From contig NC_081818.1 of the NCBI RefSeq assembly GCF_030704535.1, positions 26,921,501-26,985,500 on the forward strand: DNA of 64,000 nucleotides. Reading direction: 5' to 3'. Shown here piece after piece: positions 44,616 to 62,000 of the stretch (the first letter of the stretch is position 1; each line of letters begins with the position of its first letter). The translations under genes were made by a program, and so were the position numbers. The notes under the pieces are model-generated. The model made no database searches. It was not told where the DNA came from and saw nothing but the letters and a program-made list of their open reading frames with translations. The DNA is from Vitis vinifera (lineage: Eukaryota > Streptophyta > Magnoliopsida > Vitales > Vitaceae).

Positions 44616-46858
44616 TTGATCACCATGGTTGAGTTGGGGGCCTTGCCAACAGTATTGGCTCTATTTCTAGGACTAGTTTTGGCTTTTCTTGTGAAATTCT
44701 TCTTTTCCAGAGAGCATACGAACTTACCTCATGGGAAAATGGGATGGCCCCTTCTGGGGGAGACTCTTGCCTACCTGAAGCCACATAAATCCGACTCTAT
44801 AGGGATCTTCTTGCAGGAACATTGCTCTAGGTGAGCAGTTACTTAACTCAGTTTATTTTATGTTTTATCCTTCGTAACTTGCATTTTTGCTTTGTGTTTT
44901 GATTGATGAGTCTTCTGCAATATTTTTGTTCTCAATGGTCTCTTTTTCAGGTATGGGAAAGTCTTCAAATCACATCTATTTGGTCACAGAACCATAGTTT
45001 CCTGCGACCATGAGCTCAACATGTTCATTCTTCAGAATGAAGAGAAGCTATTCCAGTCCAGCTATCCCCAGGCCCTTCATGGCATCTTAGGAAGAAATTC
45101 TTTGATTCTTGTGTCCGGGGACGTTCACAAAAAGCTAAGAAGTCTTGCTCTAGGCATGATTGGTGGTACTAAGTCGACAGTCAACTTCCTTCCTTCCATA
45201 GAAAGACTGTCAATATCAATGATGGAGTTATGGAAAGGATGCAAAGAAGTTGTCTTCTGCAAAGAAGCTAAAAGGGCAAGCAACTTACAACTTCTTTACA
45301 ACCCCAATAAAAAATAGGGGAACAGTTTTTAGATGTCTTTTTAATTCTGCCTTCCTGATGAAAATGCAGTTCACGTTCAATCTCATGATGAAGCAAAGTC
45401 TAAGTATTGGACCAGATGAGGCAGTGACCGCTCAGATATTGGAAGACTTCCATACCTTCATGAAGGGCTTTGTGTCTCTCCCAATATATATCCCAGGAAC
45501 CTCCTATCATAAGGCTGTGAAGGTACCAACCCTGCAGCACCCAGTGCTAGATAAGATAAATATTCTCCTATTCAAATGTAGATCTGTGTCCAATTCGTGT
45601 TTTGGTTGGTTGGTTTCTTCAGGCTAGAGAAAGGATCACCTCTACTGTCAAAGGGATCATAGAAGGAAGGAGGAAAGAGAACAGGCTTCAAAATGGAGAC
45701 TTTCTAGATGTGATTTTATCAAAGGAGAACTTAACTGATGAAGAGAGAGTGAGTCTTATTTTGGATCTGTTGCTTGGAGGCCATGAAACCACTGCCACAC
45801 TGATGGCTTTACTCATCTACTTTCTCGCACATTCACCACAAGCTCTTCAACAGCTGAGGGTACTTGTCTTTCTCTCCCAATCCTCCCTCCATTCATCACA
45901 TATTTGTACATGCTCTAAAGGGTCTTGTGGTTCTGATAATTATCCAGGAGGAACACCTAGCCATAAGGAAAAACAAAAACGATGGAGAGCTCTTGAGTTG
46001 GGAAGATTACAAGCAGATGAACTTCACCCTCAATGTACTTCCAACTCTCTTCAATAGTCCTGTAGGTTTGTTATAAATTTGGAAATAACACAAGTACTAT
46101 GCATTTCACAGGTCATATATGAAGGCCTGAGATGTGGGAATGTGGTCAAGTTTGTGCACAGAAAATCTCTTGAAGATATCAGATTCAAAGGTTTGAGGAA
46201 AATTTCCCAATATTTGTTACATCTTTCCTAGACTAGCTTCACTTAAATGTCTGCTTGTCTTACTGATTGAAGTTATAATGTTTGCTTTTAGAGTATCTCA
46301 TTCCTGCAGGATGGAAGGTTCTCCCTGTCTTTACTGCAGTGCACCATGATCCCTGTCTTCATGAAAATCCTTGGGATTTCAACCCTTGGAGATGGGACGT
46401 ACGTAGCCTTTTTCCCTTACATTTCTATTCATTTTAATATCTACTAATGTATGTTCTTATATGATTGTATTGAACAGGATCAAGCAACCAACAAAAAGGT
46501 CAGCTTCTTTGGCGGAGGACAGCGGCTGTGTCCAGGGGCAGACCTAGCCAAATTGGAAACCGCTTTCTTCCTTCACCATCTTGTCCTCAACTATAGGTAA
46601 ATATTTCACAAATTTCTCCTTCAACACACCTTTTTTTTTTTTTTTTTCAATTTTTTTGTACGTCTTAGTCGTATGATGTCAAATCTGGGATGGGGTTGGG
46701 ACCACAATATTTACTTAATATTTTCTATGTATTTGGTGTTGAGCAGGTGGAAAATAAAAGGAGATAATTTCCCTCTTGCTTACCCTTATGTGGAGTTCCA
46801 CAAAGAATTGGCGATTGAGATAGAGCCAATACACAAGACATTGGAACAGAAATGTTAG
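44616..46858 (+). CDS. CYP724B: Cytochrome P450, CYP724-like (brassinosteroid C-22 hydroxylase type)
   Basis: CYP724/CYP90B enzymes hydroxylate C-22 of campestane-type sterols, the key early step of brassinosteroid synthesis, at the ER. Nine exons join in frame to 477 residues: 44616-44830, 44951-45275, 45370-45522, 45623-45859, 45948-46034, 46112-46190, 46292-46398, 46478-46596 and 46747-46858. An N-terminal membrane anchor (about residues 8-30) is followed by [13 protein letters not shown]. The I-helix reads GGHETTATL, the ExxR helix EGLR, the PERF region FNPWRWD, and the heme loop [10 protein letters not shown] with its Cys ligand. All key residues are intact. The layout and [21 protein letters not shown] and related stretches favour CYP724 over CYP90B. 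Intron 2 starts with GC instead of GT. Start could also be the Met at 44625. Confidence 0.9.
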
Positions 46859-47349
46859 ATGTATTTTAGCCATTTTTACATTTGCTAGCAAGAACATGGC
46901 CACAACTGTACCTAGCGCTTCATTTAATAAATGGCTGTCTTACAAAATGTTACTTTTTGTTGTCAGATGCTTTCTATGTACTATAAATAATGGATTTGTG
47001 TTGTAGATTGAGTCAAAGAACACATATTGAGTTGTGTAAGAATGTGTCCTAGATTCTCAGAATTTTGAAGTTTAAAAGAAATACTTTGAAGCTTCCTAAA
47101 GATGTGTCCGTAAGACGGACTCTTCAATGGACATGTCTAGTGTTTTTAAAACATTTCTTTTAATGGTCACCAACAAAATCTATAAATAAGTTCCGTTCCC
47201 ATATCTATTTTTATTCATTTTGACATTCATTCATTCTCTCTGTTCTTTCTCATTTCCAGTCTTTTAAGATTTCAAGTCATTTTTAATTATATTCAATAAT
47301 AAAAATATCAATAATCATAAATATATTGATATTATGATTTTACGAATAT

Positions 47350-47415
<66 letters not shown>

Positions 47416-50400
47416 GGATATATTAGATACTTCGATTTTACGGATATATTGGAGAATATATCCCTATTTCATTTCCGACTGATATACGATATATCCTAAA
47501 ATATAGATTAACTGGTTGTATTTATAAGAATACAAATCACCAAGTGATTCGTTATTTCTTATAATTTGAAAAAATAATCGTTACATCCCAAAAGACAATT
47601 ATTTGTACCATAAGCACCTAAACAATATGAAATTTGCCTTCACGATATAAAGTTAAACTCTAACCTCAATCAACCTTAAAAATTCATCTAGTCAAGAGTT
47701 GGAAAAACAGTTTTTGCCTTCATAATACAAAAGCTCTCTTACATCTTAATGGATTACCTCAAAATCATTTTGAGGTTCAACCATCCTCGATTTCTTGTTT
47801 TTCCTTCATTAATGGGCTTTCAAAATTTTCTAACCAAAATCCTGATTTTGAGAATTTTTTGGATTAAATATAAAATAATCATAATATACTTTTTCTTTTA
47901 TTCTTCCCGTGGCTCCTTCTATTTAAGTTACAAAAAATAATTTAATAGATTTGAAAAATGAAAACCAACAAGGATACAATATTTTGAATTTTCTTAAAAA
48001 AAATTTAGACTTCCTTTTACATTGAATTTAATTTTTGCATTACCTAACAAAATCCAAAATTACATGCTTACCTTATTTCTAAATTCATTATCGTGGTAGC
48101 AAAGTAGTCTTGAATTAGTAATTTTTAAAGAAAAACTTTGAACTAAGGTGATGTTTGTTTTTTAGTTGAATAGAAAAAATCAAAATATTTAGTTTTTTTT
48201 CATTTAACTAAAAGTAACATTTTGATATTAATCAAGGATAATTAAACTAAATTTATTGATAACAAGTTCATTTTAATTATATTAATTAATACTATTTTTT
48301 ATTAGTTTCATTTATTTTTACAATATTAACATTCTTTGGTAAAAGAAATGTGGTAGAAAGTAAAAAGTAATAAATATGTTAATAATTGTACTAGGGATGC
48401 TTAATTTGGGTAAATTGACTAATAAACACCTTAATCCAATCACTTTTATCACATCCCAAGAATGACCCAAACCCATTGACCCCTACAATTGGTCAACACC
48501 CTCTATCCTACTTGCTCCCATAAAAATATATTCAGGATCAATCATTGTACAACTCAACCAACTCCAAATCAATTTAAGTTATCTTTCGTTCTCCAAGGTT
48601 TTAAAAACTTTCATAAAAGATATTCAATATCTAAAGGTGAATTTACTTTTGTACCTTGCAGGAGAGATGGTAAGCTTACAAAGAAGAGCATTAACTCAGT
48701 TTCAGATGATAATTCCAACCCAATTTCAGATTCACCAAGTATAAATATGTATAATATCATTCTTAAACCCGAGAATGGTTCGGCAAAATGTTAATTATAT
48801 GTCATAAAAGATTTGATTTACCCTCAACGAATATTAATTGATTTTTAAATAAGATGGTTAAAACCCGAGTCCAAGAGACTGAATTTGGATGCATTACACG
48901 TTCATCAGTTTTTTGCTTTTGATCCAACATGTTAGAATGCATGCTCACACCTTCAAATGGGAGGTATATTACCATAGCTAATGCATTGCTTCGGTGCTCG
49001 CGGAATCCCAGAGATGGTCAGCTTACAGCTGCTTCGGTGCTTAGTGAGACTGAAGTCACTGGGCCATCTTCATGGGCAGACACTGTTTCTTTTTGACATT
49101 GGAACAGACAGTGCTTCTTTTTGACTTGCATACATTTGATTTTGGCTTTCATCTTCTGCTCTCAAGATGTACCCTCATGGGCCAACCAAAATGTTGCCAT
49201 TCACCACCATGGGTTCTGACTGCTGCGGAGCTGACTTTGATACTACTGAATGCTCATTTATTGGTTTCATTTACAAATTCCCGTTGAATTTGAGTGTCTG
49301 AATTTTTCTTCCTGGAGAGATGGTTTGAAGGATGAGTGCGGTTGACTCTACTTTACTTAGCTTTTCTTTTCCCTGTTATGATACTCCTCACTGGTATGAA
49401 CTTGGCCATCAAAGTCGTCGTACTTGAGTTTTTGGTGCTCGTAGAGGTTCTCTTCATGAAGATCAATTAAGAAGCAATGGCACGGTGAAATCTTTCCCCG
49501 GGGGAGCACAAGTTCGCTGTCTTTCTTTTCCAATTCTACAAATAGTAGCAATTTCTTAAAAATGTAGAGTCTCTTTCGCTGAATGATTTAAAAACGGTTT
49601 TCTGTTTTCTAAAACAATTTTAACTGTTGTTCTTTAGAAGCAATTTTTAAAAACAAAGTGAAATAAAGAATAATTTTTAAAAAATAAGTAAAAGTTATTT
49701 TTATCAAATTTTAAAAATGGAAGAAAAACATATACCTATTTAATCATGTTTTTTAAAACAATTTTCAAAAAGTAAAGTCAAACGGCCCTTAGCTTCATTA
49801 ATTAAGGAGCTTGACTCATGTCACGCAGATTAAAAGCAAAAATATAATATAGGTTAAATGAAAATGTTATTAATAACAACATTTTGTATAATGAAGTATA
49901 AAGTCTAATAGAGCATAGCATATGTCACATCATGATTTTTATTTGGCATGATCATAGGCTATATTTGAGAGAGCTACATGTTTTAATTACCCGAATTTTA
50001 CTTTAATCTTGAGTCACCATCTATATTAAATGAACGTTGTTACAAATCACATATTGTACCCAAAAATACGAAGTATGTAATGTAAAATGTGATACAATGT
50101 TTTTGGTATCCAAATTTGACATTTGTCACTGAGCAAACTTCTTAGCAATATAATGTTTTTAGTTTAAATTTGATTTTCATGGCCCCTACAAACGTCTAAA
50201 GCAACAAACCCTTGATCTGGAACATGACAACAAATCTTAGTTTAGTGATGGGAGAAATAAAAGATATCGACAAATTAATAAATAAATGGAATTCTATTTT
50301 TTTTTATAATAAAGTAGTAAAAATAAATAAAATTTTATAACAATACATTGATAAAGACTAGAATTTGACTATTTTGTCCTTAAAACAAATTTGTCTAATT

Positions 50401-51380
50401 CAAATGATTACGACTTAGTAACAAATTGTCTCTCATGCTATAATGATAATTTCCTTGTGATAATAATACTTGAAATCATAGGAAACGATGAATTAAACAA
50501 ACTTTATACTTTCTACAAAATCTCATATGCTTTGAAACTGCATACTTTTTGTTGAGCTTTCTTATTAAGCCCACATACATGTGGACCTAAGTTGGGCCTA
50601 GGTCCACACCTATCTGGTCAAGCCTATGTCAACACCTATTTGGTCCGACTTGTGCACATGTGGGCCTAAGTCAAGCCCAAGTCCACATCGATCTAGTTGA
50701 GTCCACGTGTGTGGGAAACCCAAGTTCAAGCCCATGTTTTCTTTTGAACTTACAAAATTCTCATAAATTCCTCTTTCAACAAATAATCTTTGATTTGAGA
50801 TTCCGTCTTTTGATCATATTTTCTATGAACATATAAATTACTTTGAGTTTAATTTCTCATTCGCCTTAAGTAATTTTGAGCATGTAAAAACATAAACTTA
50901 TATTGAATTTATCTATACGATAAAATAAAATTATATATCATAAAATATCGTTTTTCATAACAAACTGTTATATATTACATTATGTTTATAAAAAATATAA
51001 CGGAAAATATATTGCAATTCAATGTTCCATATTTATTGAAGATAAAAATTATATAGCATTTTAATATTTATTATTTAAAATATATAAAATGTCACATATA
51101 TTTGACATTATTTAAAAATTATTCTATAATTCATAACTTAATAAATAATTTTTTATTAATAATATTTAACATTAAAATATTTATTTTAAAAAAATATATT
51201 ATATTATTAAATATAGAAAATAATTTGTATATTTAAATATCGTATTAAATAATGCATATATATGATTATTTTACGGTTTCTTTGAGCTTGAACAAACCGA
51301 CATGAAAAGCAAAGATTTAAAATATATACGATAAGAAGACGTATACGTGTATCCACATTCCAGAAGAAACCTATCGTGTC
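46859..51380. other. Intergenic region with a long (TA)n tract, no gene recognised
   Basis: A (TA)n microsatellite of about 60 bp fills roughly 47350-47410. The rest is AT-rich. Frames at 48489-48794 (plus) and 49357-49551 (minus) resemble no protein I know. Two GCTTCGGTGCT copies lie at about 48988 and 49031. At 50565-50735 there are repeated GGGCCTAAGT/CAAGCCCA and GTCCACA motifs of unknown origin. Confidence 0.55.
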
Positions 51381-51564
51381 CGCCATTTGGTTTTTTCGGG
51401 GGGTTTTTTAAAAATTATTTTCTCTCTCTTGCCCTTCTGGCTTTTAGCTTTTGGGCAAAGTAATAGAATCTTGGGAGAAGTGTTTGAAAGGCTCTGCGAA
51501 CTGACGGAGCTCCATCCCCTTCATCGTCATCATCCTCATCTTCCCACACGGCATCGTTTTAGAA

Positions 51565-56039
<4,475 letters not shown>

Positions 56040-56711
56040 TTGAAAAATAGAAGCTGCTGTATTTCCATAGTTCATTCTTCTGTACACTGCCCTGGGCCTT
56101 CATTACAACTATAATCTTTTCCACTATAATGTGTTTTCTGGAGAATCTGAAATGTACAGTTCTGATTGGCCCATACCTATTGACCATAGCATTATATCTT
56201 TTAAACTGTAATGTGTTTTCTGGAGAACTTTCATGTATAGTTCCAATTCAGCTGTTATTCAGAGGGATGGTTTTAGTCAACTGTGTGTTTTTGGTTTGCA
56301 GTTTTCTCATTTTGATAACATATGCAGCTGTTGGTATCTCTGAGCTACAACTCCTTGACCTGGCCCGGGTCCCTCCTTTGTAGAGCATAGAATATTGGAT
56401 CTATTTTCTGATAATGATAATGATAATGGTTCGTTGTTTTATACTTAAGGTACCCAAATTAGGTGATCAATGGAGGGCAACACATTTGTATTCCCTTAAG
56501 AAGGCTGTTAGGCTTCCGGGCTATTTTCAGTTCTTTGATTCAATGGAAAATAAGATGAGGAAAATGATTTGATTCATGTTGGAAGCATGTGTCCACTCTA
56601 TGTTTTAAGTGTGCTTGTAAATTGTCATATAATGGAAGGCCTGGATCCTAGCGGAGGTTTGGAAGAGACCGGTGGTGATGGGTGGCAGCTTTATACGGTG
56701 CAGTGGCGGTG

Positions 56712-56743
56712 GTCCTGGACCAGTTCCAAGAAGATGCTTTCCT
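56712..56743. other. Probable filler DNA copied from the 3' end of the PPR gene
   Basis: Two blocks of 17 bp (56712-56728) and 15 bp (56729-56743) are exact copies of 59097-59113 and 59056-59070, the last codons and the 3' flank of the PPR gene. They abut here in the reverse order. This lies in the truncated intron of the bL25 pseudogene, just beyond its exon. Confidence 0.65.
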
Positions 56744-56770
56744 CAATGGAAAAGATAAGTCAATACTCAC

Positions 56771-57195
56771 CTTGAGAGGATGGACTGTACCAGATTCGAG
56801 GAGTACGGAGGATCCGGACCCGGCACGGATCTGGAGCGGAAACGTTATGGAGCAAAAGAACCCCGGTTCTACGGACTTGAGAATGGCCTGTATCTGCTTC
56901 CTCTCAGTGGTTAGAAGGTGCTTCCTTGACACTGATCTTCCATTGATCTTGACGCCGGTAAGGTGCTATTGGGCGAACACGACGGCCGGGATGCGACCTT
57001 GGGCTCTGTCTCTAGCGGAGACTTTGCTTCCGGTGCACTCTCTCGGAATGGCTCGGATCACGTGCTACGCAGAAACTGGAGGTGATGATGAGAGTGAAAA
57101 TGACCTAGGATTCAATATCGCTGTTCTCAGGCGACCGGCGGGTATCAATGTGTGGGAAGGGTTTGTTGCCGCCACGTTCTTCCATCGCCATTCTA
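56771..57195 (-). pseudogene. Broken exon-1 copy of an organellar ribosomal protein bL25 gene
   Basis: Minus-strand reading gives AIPRECTGSKVSARDRAQG followed by RIPAVVFAQ, then SRKHLLTTERKQIQAILKS and RAGSGSSVLLESGTVHPLK. I recognise this as the N-terminal part of plant mitochondrial or plastid bL25 (L25/TL5/CTC family, 5S-rRNA-binding). The frame has stops at 57065-57067 and 56966-56968. The only upstream ATG (57189-57191) is out of frame. Similarity ends exactly at a GT donor (GTGAGT at 56765-56770), so the copy arose from DNA, not from mRNA. The following exons are missing. Base composition is more GC-rich than the surroundings. A 185-residue open frame on the other strand (56682-57239) is only its antisense. 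Confidence 0.8.
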
Positions 57196-57583
57196 TGGGG
57201 TTGGATGGCCTTTTACGCCTAGCGTTTCCCACGGCATGACATTGGGGCCTGCTCTGATTACAGTTTTTAAAATTCAAAAATATGTTTGGTACATTTTTTT
57301 TAATTCAAAACAGATTTAAAAGAATTTATATAAACATAGGATTTTTTTTCAAAAATAAATTAAAGATGTTTTTAAAATCTTTTAAAATAATTAAAAATGT
57401 GAAAAAAAAGTTTAAAAACTTTTGTATCATATTTAAGCATATAATAACTTTATAAAAAAAAAAGAATTAATTGATTAAAATAATGAAATAATCCTCATAT
57501 TCATCAAATTAACCATTTCATATTTTTATTTAAATAGTAACTCATTTTATATATAAAAAAATAATTATTTAAAAAAAATATTT

Positions 57584-58567
57584 CGGAATTTGTGTTTTGA
57601 TGGGGCCATTTGGCAAATATATATTTTTCGGAACCCAATTTTATGAAATCTGAAAACCAGCTTTTCATGTAAAAAATTATATTTTTTTTATGCACTCTAA
57701 GTGGATTGCATTTTTTGTACCGAGATTGCCCCTTTTTTTTTTTCCTCCTGTACCCACCATTCGCCTCTCCCTCCCTTCCCAGTGAAACCGGCCGGTCGGC
57801 GTCATCACCGGCCACCACTCACACCTCTCTTCAGTCGGCAATCTCCCCCTCTCTTCCTTTCCCTTCCCTCTTTCTCTCTCCTTTCTTTTCAACATCACCA
57901 AGAGAGAAGAAGGCAGTGGCAGTGGTGGAGAACTAGGGTCGGAAATAAAAAGGCGCGGCTAGTTGCCATTGACGATGGCAACTAGCAACTCTTGCGGTCA
58001 TTGACGACAACAACAGCGACGGCGAAAGCACCAACGTAGGAAGAGACGTTGAGGGGCAGGAGGGAGGCCGACGAGGGCGAGGGCAAGCTCACCTCTAGGT
58101 AGAAGGGTCTCTTCCTACGCTGGTGCTTCCACCGCCGTTAATGACCGCGAGAGTTGTTGGTTGTCGACGTCAATGGTAACTAGTCACGCCTTCTTCCCTA
58201 TGGCCCTGGTTATCCACCATTGTCACTGCCTTCTTCTCTCTTGGTGATATCGAAAGGAAAGGAAAGAGAGAGAAAGAGGGAAGGGAAAGGGAGAGAGGGG
58301 GGGTCGGGGGGGATTGTCGACCAGAGAGAGGTGTGAGTGACGGCCAATGATGATGTCGGCCAACCGGTTTCACTAGGGAGGGAGAGGTGGATGGTGGGTA
58401 TGGGAAGACAAAAAAAAAAGGGCAATCTCGGTGCAAAAAATGTAGTCGGCTTAGAATGCATAAAAAAAATATAATTTTCACATTAAAAGCTGGTTTTCAA
58501 ATTTCATAAAGTTAGGTTCCAAAAAGTATATATTTACCAAATAGCCCAATCAAAACACAAGTTTCCT
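57584..58567. mobile_element. Foldback/Mutator-like element (984 bp) with arms of nearly 500 bp
   Basis: The sequence from 57584 rightward is matched in reverse complement from 58567 leftward nearly to the centre at about 58075. Shared blocks include TGTGTTTTGAT, GAAAACCAGCTTTT, ACCGAGATTGCCC, GTGAAACCGG, ATCACCAAGAGAGAAGAAGG, GTAGGAAGAGAC and GGGCAAGCTCACCTCTAGG. Flanks AAAATATTT (57575-57583) and AAAATATTA (58568-58576) agree at 8 of 9 bases, as for a Mutator-like TSD. The arms carry pyrimidine-rich and GC-rich sequence and no transposase. Several open frames run along the arms on both strands, but they are mirrored copies without known domains. Confidence 0.82.
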
Positions 58568-58677
58568 AAAATATTATTGAAAAAAATGGCAATGATTTTA
58601 TTGAGACTAAAAATAAGTTGAATGTTAGATTTCCAAAATTAGGCTTAATAACCCCTTCAATCAAACAACCCACAAAA

Positions 58678-58699
58678 CAAAAAAAAAAAAAAAAAAAAA
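58678..58699. repeat. Poly(A) run of about 20
   Basis: Homopolymer A tract between the foldback element and the 3' end of the PPR gene. No flanking direct repeat was found, so it was not called a retroposon. Confidence 0.6.
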
Positions 58700-59088
58700 G
58701 GTTTTAGAAAACCATTTTTATGTTAAGTTTATTTATTAAAATAATTCAAAACTATTTTTCAAGAATTAGTTTAAAAAATCTTGTGATTTGGAAAAAAATT
58801 TAAAATAATTTTTAAAGACATAAATATACCTTTTTTAAAAAAAAAGAATCACACATCATCAACAGTTGAGTAATAAACAATGTAGTACAAAGATGACCAC
58901 ATTAATTTCGTATGACGCTTTGGTACATTGTTATTAAGTGATCCATGCCACTGCAAAATCTAATACAATGAAAGTTAGTTCTGCCAACAGCAATTTCCAA
59001 AGGAATTATTCCCTTCGAATTTTTTAATAAAAAAATATAAAAAAACAACAGTCCCAGAAGATGCTTTCCTTTATGTTCCAACTTCCAA

Positions 59089-62000
59089 CTAAGGTCGTCC
59101 TGGACCAGTTCCAAATCTTAGGCGTTGGTTGTCATAAGCCCGAGAAACTAGTACGAGTCTTGCATCATCTTCAGGTATTTCACGTTCCTGGAAAAAAAAA
59201 AAAAGAATTGTGAGAAATGCAGACAATTAGAAAATTCAAAAATCTGAATACAGGCATTTAGTAAGACAAAAAATCCAAGCACATTAAGCAACCACTGCAA
59301 AGATCACTTGATGAATGTTTTCTAACTGTGTCAGTCATTTCAGTTTCTAGTATTGTGATTCACTATAACACAATCCAGGGCCATTTTTTAGGATTCATTA
59401 GCTTCTATCAGGAATTTCCAATGCACAAAGCCCGAGTCCAGTTCCCGGACTTGAACTGAATTATTTCAGGGTCACCCTTGATATCAAACTAGAAATGAAA
59501 AAGAAAAAATATAAAATAAGTGAAAATTTTTTGATGGATTATCAGGGCAGGAAGACTCACTCTCAGGCCATTGTAGTATGCTTCCACGGCTGGAAATGAA
59601 GGGGTAATTTTGCGAGCTTGCATCAGGTCCCATATATAATTTGCAGTGGTATATCCACCAGTCTGCAAAGAAATAATTTTAACCAAAATATGTAAAGTTA
59701 TGAAGAGAATTTGATGGAAAATAATTAGCATTTCCCACATCAACTAACTTATACAGATCTTCATCGAGTGACCAAAGACTTGTTTTCATACCTTTTCACC
59801 AGAGGCTACCAGGAGGAGCTCACTTCCCATTCTGGGGCTCAAGAAAAAGCCCCTGGCATTCATTTTGACCTGCATTAGACCAGGGAAATCATTTATGAGC
59901 TATAAAAACCAAAAGTGTAATCATATCATCAGCTTCTCAATCCACAACCAACAGAAAAACCCAACAAACAATACCAGTGTATCTTGAGCGAGTTCCATTC
60001 CCTTGGGAGTATAACCCACCATAGCTCCCTCTACAAGTGTCTACAGTCATGCAAGTAAAGCAGTTTAACATCCATACCACACCAATCAATTTGAATGTGC
60101 ATTAAGTTAAATTAAAAAAATTCAGCCCTTTGAATGGAAGAAGTGCCCAGCTACAGCAACAGAATAGAATAACTTAAGAGGAAAAGAGGATTCATAACTG
60201 GTCAACCATAAAAATTTCAAAGAGTACCAAAAAACTTAACATACGGAATGAAGGGAATGACCACTGGCAGATTCCTGGCAACTCCACATGAATCTCCAAT
60301 AATCATGTGCACCAGTTCATACCCAACAAATTAATGAAATAATCAATAGAGATGAAGGATATTCACAAAGGGTGTACACTTTTGTAGGGTTACATTTCTG
60401 TAATCTAGAAAACACAACATGGTTTTCAAGCTAATTACCCTGACTGCAGAATGCACATCCCAACATTATAGTAACATGCCAGCACATTAGGTTGACTCAA
60501 AAAAGTGCATCAAGTGTCCTCAAATTTAACCAAAACAGCATTTGAATAACAGTAGAAAGCATTAACATTCTCAGTTAAAGAATACAAACTTTTGTTACCA
60601 TATTGCATAACTAAATTTGTCATTAAACGCACCACATATAGTTCCACCATAGCTGGCTTCCCTGAGTTCATGTACTCTTCAAAAATTTGAAGACCACGAT
60701 CAATGTTTCCAGAATGTAGATAGCACCTGCATAAAAATAGTAATTAAATACTGCATAATCTGCAGAGAATTTTTATTGTGTATCAGCCAAACTAAATACT
60801 AAAGATACAACATTAATTTAGTAGATAGATCCTAGCATCCAAACTATTTTCTAGTGTATAGAAGACAGAGTTGTCAATAAATACTTACAAGTATTACAAC
60901 TGAACTACAGTAAAATAGGAGCAAGCATATAAAGATACAAAGCAAGCCTGCTGAAGATAAACCACAGGAAAGACTAAGAAAGGATTCCTGTATTGAAAAA
61001 GGTGATAGACAGTTGGCAGTTTATTCAGCAAGAGTTTAATCCTGAGGTTTCTTTCGGGAAACATGTATGCTAAAAACCGAAAGTTATTTCTACATCTAGT
61101 ATATTTGTTGTAGTGCATATAGCATTGCATAAGTTGCTTTAATGAAAATGTTAGTTTGGCAGCATGTATCACTGTTGCATATTAAAGGAGCCACCATTTC
61201 GAACAAGGATTTCTATGGAAAAAACACTTGTCAATCACTGCACCAGTTAAGTGATGTCCAAAGATGACCATAGTGTCACAAATATCAAGAAAAAAAGTAA
61301 ACTAAGATATAATTTTGTGATAACCAGTTAATAAAACAGATTTCCTCAATTTACTCTATTAATTGTTCATTTCAAGGATTAGCTTCCTCCTCTAATCTCC
61401 CTCTCTTTTTCCCCTTCAAAACAGCTTTGCTTTCTCATGCCAAACCAAGTCTGCCTTCCTCTCCTCACTTCCAAGCTCCAAATGGTTATTTTACTTGATG
61501 TTACCACACATCATCAAGGCTGGAATTTGTACATTTATCTGTATTTTTAATGAGATTCAAGTGGCTGAAGGTCTCCAAGCTCAGTCAGAGACTTGATTAA
61601 GATCTTTGCCTCTATCGTATAGCATCCAAATAAAATTAGGAGAGCTAGGCTGCTAGCTGTCCTGTGGCTTTAATGGAAAAAGAAAAACATGACAAGCATA
61701 TTAATGATATTGGATGAGGTAAATACTACAATGAATTTTATACATCAATGTATCTTGATAGTTGACAGAGAAAAATAAAGGCATGTAAATAAAAAAATTT
61801 AAAAACATCTGTTTCATGGAAGTATGGAGTTTCTCATCTACGAAGCATTAATTTCTTGCATTGCAAATTAAGTGACTCCAATGCCATCAGAAGACTGATA
61901 TTTCCTTCCACAAAACCCAATATACGAGCCCATAGTATTTGTATTTCCTCGAACAGTAGACTACAAATTCAGTCTTTTTTATCTTTTGGTTTCACTTTAA

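Noticed and set aside
48489-48794. Open frame of 101 codons, plus strand
   Set aside because: No likeness to a known family and no splice partners; probably chance.
49357-49551. Open frame of 64 codons, minus strand, with a charged, protein-like composition
   Set aside because: Composition alone is weak evidence; no motif, neighbouring exon or family match was seen.
56682-57239. Open frame of 185 codons on the plus strand
   Set aside because: It is the antisense of the bL25 pseudogene; the protein likeness is on the minus strand and this frame resembles nothing known.
57677-58481. Several open frames of 70-105 codons on both strands
   Set aside because: They run along the two arms of the foldback element and mirror one another; Pro/Ser-rich translations come from pyrimidine-rich repeats.
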